A stretch of 64,000 nt of DNA. Origin: Spirosoma validum. Lineage in GTDB: Bacteria > Bacteroidota > Bacteroidia > Cytophagales > Spirosomataceae. The stretch is from the NCBI RefSeq assembly GCF_014699035.1, contig NZ_JACXAA010000010.1, positions 124,001 through 188,000 of the forward strand. Direction: 5' to 3'. Below the pieces are notes generated by a model. The model was not told the origin of the DNA. It worked only from the letters and a program-made list of their open reading frames with translations, and did not search any database. This document shows positions 60,774-64,000 of this stretch, piece after piece (within the stretch, counting starts at the first letter, position 1; each line of letters opens with the position of its first letter). A program made the position numbers and the translations under genes.

Positions 60774-61973
60774 TTATAATTCTACAACTTTAGTAGTGAT
60801 CATTCCATCCCGCATCTGCACCTGTAATATTTCACCGGATTTCACATCCGTCGTTTGCGTTAGAATCCGACCGTTACGTAATAGAAGTGCATAACCACGT
60901 CGAAGCACATTAGACGGGTCGAGATGACGAAGAGTAACAGCTTTTTCTGTAAGATCAGTGTGGCGATCACGGAGAAAATTCTGCGAAACAAAACGCAGTC
61001 GTTCGGTTTCACGGTCGAGCTGTTCGCGGGCAGATAGCAAAGCCTCGTGGGCGACAACTCGTAAGCGGTCACGTAACAGAAGGCAACTCTCTTCAAACTG
61101 ACGATTGTGCTCAATCAGAAAAGCCGCTGCTTTCGTCGGCGTTTTTACACTCTGATGACACAGCAGGTCGGTAATGCTGACGTTACGTTCGTGGCCAATT
61201 CCGGCCAGGATCGGAATGTTAAATCCGGCGACGGTTTCGCCCATCAGGTACGTATCGAACGAGCCAAAATCTAACTGTGAACCTCCACCGCGCACAATGA
61301 CAACGGCATCATACGCTACACCACTGGTCCGAATTTGATCCAGTCGACCGCAAATGGCTCGTTCGGCTCCCTGGCCCTGTACCTGCGTGAGAAACTCATC
61401 GACCACAAAATCATAGCCGAACGGGTTTTGCGCCAATTCGTGTCGAAAGTCGCGCCAGCCATCTGAATTGGGGGCCGTAATGAGCGCCAGACGCTGCATA
61501 ACGGTGGGGCGGGGTAGCAGTTGATTGGCGGTAATGTATTGATCGGCTTCGCGCCAGACTAAGTCAGGGCGATTCGTAACCAGCGAATCCAGTACAGCCT
61601 GTCGTTCGCGTTCAAGATTGCCTAATGTATAGGAGGGGTCAATTTTGAGAATTTCTAACCGTAACCCATATACTGGACTGAACCCGACCGATACGAGCAA
61701 TAACAACTGAATATTTCGGGCAAAAGCCACACCCGTTTCCTGTTGAAACTCATTGATGGTATGGTAATTCCGACGCCAGATACAAGCATCCAGTTTGGCG
61801 ACCGTTTCCTTACCCGATTCGCGTTCAACCAGCGTTAAGAAACAATAGCCCCGATCAGGATAATTTTTAATATCGCTTGTTTCGGCCACCACCCACACGG
61901 CTTTCTGCCCGAATGCTTCGTCAATAACGGCTTCAAGGGTAAACGCTAAATCAGAAAGGCGAATGGGAGACAT
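60774..61973 (-). CDS. xseA: Exodeoxyribonuclease VII large subunit
   Basis: A 399-residue subunit. The N-terminal OB-fold (about 1-100) has SDLAFTLEAVIDEAFGQKAV and the catalytic domain has LALITAPNSDGWRDF, AVVIVRGGGSQLDFGSFD and the GIGHERNVSITDLL motif, which carry conserved residues of the family. The C-terminal coiled coil follows. It removes nucleotides from both ends of single-stranded DNA in the cytosol. Its ATG abuts a striking GGGAAGAAA minisatellite that separates it from pheS, so its transcript begins within or reads through this repeat. Confidence 0.96.
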   Translation of the reverse strand: MSPIRLSDLAFTLEAVIDEAFGQKAVWVVAETSDIKNYPDRGYCFLTLVERESGKETVAKLDACIWRRNYHTINEFQQETGVAFARNIQLLLLVSVGFSPVYGLRLEILKIDPSYTLGNLERERQAVLDSLVTNRPDLVWREADQYITANQLLPRPTVMQRLALITAPNSDGWRDFRHELAQNPFGYDFVVDEFLTQVQGQGAERAICGRLDQIRTSGVAYDAVVIVRGGGSQLDFGSFDTYLMGETVAGFNIPILAGIGHERNVSITDLLCHQSVKTPTKAAAFLIEHNRQFEESCLLLRDRLRVVAHEALLSAREQLDRETERLRFVSQNFLRDRHTDLTEKAVTLRHLDPSNVLRRGYALLLRNGRILTQTTDVKSGEILQVQMRDGMITTKVVEL

Positions 61974-61977
61974 AAAT

Positions 61978-62109
61978 GGGAGGAAAGGGAAGAAAGGGAA
62001 GAAAGGGAAGAAAGGGAAGAAAGGGAAGAAAGGGAAGAAAGGGAGGAAAGGGAGGAAAAGATGAATGCTTTATCCTTTCTTCCCCTTACTCCCACTCCTC
62101 CCTTTCCTC
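61978..62109. repeat. GGGAAGAAA minisatellite with complementary pyrimidine arm
   Basis: Nine tandem 9-base units from 61978 to 62058 (GGGAGGAAA, six GGGAAGAAA, then two GGGAGGAAA). About 14 bases later a pyrimidine-rich arm (TCCTTTCTTCCCCTTACTCC, to about 62109) can pair with part of the array. It separates pheS from xseA and ends 4 bases before the pheS stop. The copy number should vary between strains. Confidence 0.88.
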
Positions 62110-62112
62110 TAA

Positions 62113-63159
62113 TTAAAGTCCTTCAAACTGACGCAGGAAACGAACGTCGTTTTCGGTGTACAGGCGTAAATCGTTTACGACGTATTTTAGTTGTGTAATC
62201 CGTTCAATACCCATCCCGAAAGCAAAGCCAGTGTATTCTTCCGGATCAATCCCGCAGTTGGCAATTACCTGAGGATCGACCATTCCCGAACCGGCAATTT
62301 CGACCCAACCGGAATGCTTGCAGATGTTGCAGCCCTTACCGCCACAAATCTGACACGAAATGTCAATCTCTGCACTCGGTTCCGTAAATGGAAAATAAGA
62401 GGGGCGGAAGCGAATGAGCGTACCTGGCTCGAACATCTCTTTTACGAAATGATAGAGCGTATCTTTCAGATCTTTAAAGCCTACGTTCCGGTCGATGTAG
62501 ATGCCCTCAACCTGGTGGAACATACAGTGAGCACGTGCCGAAATGGTTTCATTCCGATAAACCCGTCCCGGCATGATAGATCGGATGGGCGGTTTCTGCC
62601 GTTCCATCAGCCGAATCTGCACGTTCGACGTATGTGTCCGTAGCAGCATATCTGACGAAACGTCCGTGTCGGCGCTGGCTTTCTCAACGAAAAACGTATC
62701 CTGCATGTCACGCGCAGGGTGATTGTCGGGAAAGTTCAGCGCTCCGAAATTGTACCAGTCCGATTCGATTTCAGGACCATCAGCAACGTTGAAACCAATC
62801 CGCTCAAAAATCTGAATGATCCGTTGCCGAACCAGCGTTAGCGGATGTTGCGTTCCGGTCAGGTTCGGGATAGAGGGTAGCGTTAAGTCGACAGGGGCAA
62901 CACTCTTTGAGGCCGCCTGCTGCTCATCGACAAGCTGACTAAAGGATTCAAACCGTTCCTGAGCGAAATTTTTCAAGCCATTCAACTCCTGACCAACAGC
63001 ACGTCGGTCGGCCTGTGGAACATGTTTGAGGCCTTCGAAAAGTTCGGTTATTACACCCTTGCGGCTTATGAACCGCATGCGGAATTGTTCCAGTTGCTCG
63101 GGCGAGTTGATTACGTAGTGTTCAATCTCCTGGTGGAGGTCTTTTACTCTATCTAGCAT
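62113..63159 (-). CDS. pheS: Phenylalanyl-tRNA synthetase alpha subunit
   Basis: A 348-residue class II synthetase subunit that joins phenylalanine to tRNA(Phe) with PheT. The N-terminal coiled coil (1-90) is followed by the catalytic core. Motif 1 lies near HPLTLVRQRIIQIFERIGF, motif 2 is in RTHTSNVQIRLME with VYRNETISARAHCMFHQVEG, and motif 3 is GFAFGMGIERI. The FTEPSAEIDISCQICGGKG segment with paired cysteines is common in Bacteroidota. Length is normal. No pheT follows in this window, so it is transcribed apart from its partner. Confidence 0.97.
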   Translation of the reverse strand: MLDRVKDLHQEIEHYVINSPEQLEQFRMRFISRKGVITELFEGLKHVPQADRRAVGQELNGLKNFAQERFESFSQLVDEQQAASKSVAPVDLTLPSIPNLTGTQHPLTLVRQRIIQIFERIGFNVADGPEIESDWYNFGALNFPDNHPARDMQDTFFVEKASADTDVSSDMLLRTHTSNVQIRLMERQKPPIRSIMPGRVYRNETISARAHCMFHQVEGIYIDRNVGFKDLKDTLYHFVKEMFEPGTLIRFRPSYFPFTEPSAEIDISCQICGGKGCNICKHSGWVEIAGSGMVDPQVIANCGIDPEEYTGFAFGMGIERITQLKYVVNDLRLYTENDVRFLRQFEGL

Positions 63160-63522
63160 GCGCTATCGTTTTTCAGCTGTTTGCTACAGCAAAGGTACGT
63201 AAAAACTCAGGAGAGAGCTGTGGTCTGTATGTGACAAGTATAGTAGGAGCATCGTCTACATTGTCTCTAATTCGAAGAAGAAATAGACTTATAATGAATT
63301 AGGTTAATTGATTCATTTGTTGATTAAGCGGTAAAAGTGCAGTGAAAAATAAGTAGTTATGAGTAAAATATTGATTATAAATTCATGTTTAAGAAGTAGG
63401 TCTGATTCTTGCACATCACTTTAAGATAAAATACAGTGATATGGCAACCTCTGGTAAGTGAATCTGTATAGTAATTATCTGTCTATCAGTCTAAAAAAAA
63501 TCATAATCGATCATCAACCCTA
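63160..63522. other. AT-rich spacer upstream of the LytTR gene
   Basis: A 363-base spacer between two divergent genes, visibly richer in A and T than its surroundings. It includes the pheS promoter box and probably the promoter and operator of the LytTR regulator. No gene is supported; the tiny frame from 63359 (21 codons) lacks any sign of coding. Confidence 0.55.
63190..63197 (-). promoter_or_regulatory. TAnnTTTG promoter box for pheS
   Basis: The minus strand reads TACCTTTG, 31 bases upstream of the pheS ATG, identical to the box in front of rsmA. No clear -33 TTTG. Confidence 0.5.
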
Positions 63523-63528
63523 GTGACT

Positions 63529-63960
63529 ATGAACGCATTCGCTAACGACTCTATTTTTGACACAATGTCCATTCCGTTCCACAATAGTGTGGAAAAAATT
63601 GCCGATTCTTCCTGTCTACAAAAACTTCTTATTCCCTTCTATGATCGCAAACGCACGGTTTCTATCGATGAAATTGTCAAACTGGAAGGCGCTGGAAATT
63701 ATACCAAATTCTTTCTCAAGGACGGTACTAAAATGTTGGTATCCCGGACTTTGAAAGAATACGAGATTTTACTTGATAATCAGGCTTTTGTTCGGGTTCA
63801 TAAATCGTGCATTGTCAACCTGGGGTTCGTTCGCAAATTTTTTATAAAAAAGGAAGGAGAACTGGAATTAACAGATGGCCAGCAAGTGAAAATATCCCGT
63901 CGACGGGCACAGGTGTTCGTAGATCGTATTCGGGATTTTCAGCCTCTGGCTCTGATTTAA
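63529..63960 (+). CDS. LytTR-type DNA-binding transcriptional regulator
   Basis: A 143-residue regulator from ATG 63529. A short N-terminal segment (1-45) is followed by a LytTR domain: DEIVKLEGAGNYTKFFLKDG, SRTLKEYEILL, FVRVHKSCIVNLGFVRKF and ISRRRAQVFVDRIRDF. This domain binds direct repeats in promoter DNA as a dimer. Most family members carry a receiver domain at the N-terminus; this one lacks it, so it may be controlled otherwise or be a stand-alone LytTR protein. Start choice between a GTG at 63523 and ATG at 63529 is small. No neighbour suggests a target. Confidence 0.9.
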   Translation: MNAFANDSIFDTMSIPFHNSVEKIADSSCLQKLLIPFYDRKRTVSIDEIVKLEGAGNYTKFFLKDGTKMLVSRTLKEYEILLDNQAFVRVHKSCIVNLGFVRKFFIKKEGELELTDGQQVKISRRRAQVFVDRIRDFQPLALI

Positions 63961-64000
63961 GCTTGGTTAGTGAAATTTCCCCCGAAAAAACAGCGAATCT

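Noticed and set aside
61978..62058. CRISPR array
   Set aside because: 9-base units without spacers of constant length, no cas genes; a simple tandem repeat.
63359..63424. 21-codon frame in the AT-rich spacer
   Set aside because: Too short and no supporting feature; a leader peptide is possible but unsupported.
1..64000. tRNA, rRNA, riboswitch or integrase/attachment sites
   Set aside because: None recognised by eye; a covariance-model scan (Infernal/tRNAscan) would be decisive.

Overview
The window looks like chromosome from a Bacteroidota member of the Cytophagales, most like the Spirosoma group. The evidence is indirect. There is a SusC/SusD pair with a FecI/FecR-type sigma/anti-sigma pair, many lipoproteins and outer-membrane barrels, DUF4136, DUF3109, DUF937-OmpA and MgtE proteins, few Shine-Dalgarno sites, and several TAnnTTTG promoter boxes of the Bacteroidetes type. 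GC content appears close to 50 percent. I saw no rRNA, tRNA, CRISPR array, transposase or prophage.

Layout. 1-3.6 kb: the 3' part of a short-chain dehydrogenase, two small proteins that share a bidirectional hairpin, an old-yellow-enzyme flavoprotein and a zinc metallopeptidase. 3.7-7.4 kb: a large hybrid histidine kinase. 7.6-9.7 kb: three secreted proteins on the plus strand. 9.7-21.7 kb: a minus-strand block that is the most unusual part of the window. From promoter-proximal to distal it encodes a vWA-like lipoprotein, a three-helix membrane protein, a tubulin/FtsZ-like protein, an 1144-residue protein with actin/Hsp70-type ATPase motifs and a bitopic membrane protein. Beyond a decayed plus-strand oxalate-decarboxylase-like bicupin lie a retropepsin-like lipoprotein and an Ig-like/WG-repeat membrane protein. 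21.9-36.4 kb: ordinary genes, including an Ig-like lipoprotein, a GT39-like membrane transferase, pgi, two tandem barrel paralogues, a siroheme-type dehydrogenase, an FMN reductase, a bicupin, an alkyltransferase-like protein, a MltD-like LysM transglycosylase and an O-methyltransferase. 36.5-47.1 kb: dtd, mgtE, rsmA, an acetamidase/formamidase, an MFS exporter, a Dabb protein, an M48 peptidase, a decayed PIN toxin-antitoxin pair and clpB. 47.4-55.8 kb: a compact glycan-utilisation locus (ECF sigma, FecR, SusC, SusD, GH30). 56.1-64 kb: a TspO-like membrane protein, an SDR with a membrane tail, a DUF4136 lipoprotein, a DUF937-OmpA protein, xseB, xseA, pheS and a LytTR regulator.

The best candidate for an undescribed system is the 13.2-21.7 kb operon, perhaps with the flanking 7.6-11.9 kb genes. 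It combines an actin-fold ATPase directly downstream of a tubulin-fold protein with a vWA-like lipoprotein and several membrane proteins, which suggests an envelope-associated cytomotive or membrane-remodelling machine. That function is inference; the motifs and gene order are seen directly. A second theme is a set of long intergenic inverted repeats with unrelated arm sequences, two of which contain the stop codon of the neighbouring gene.
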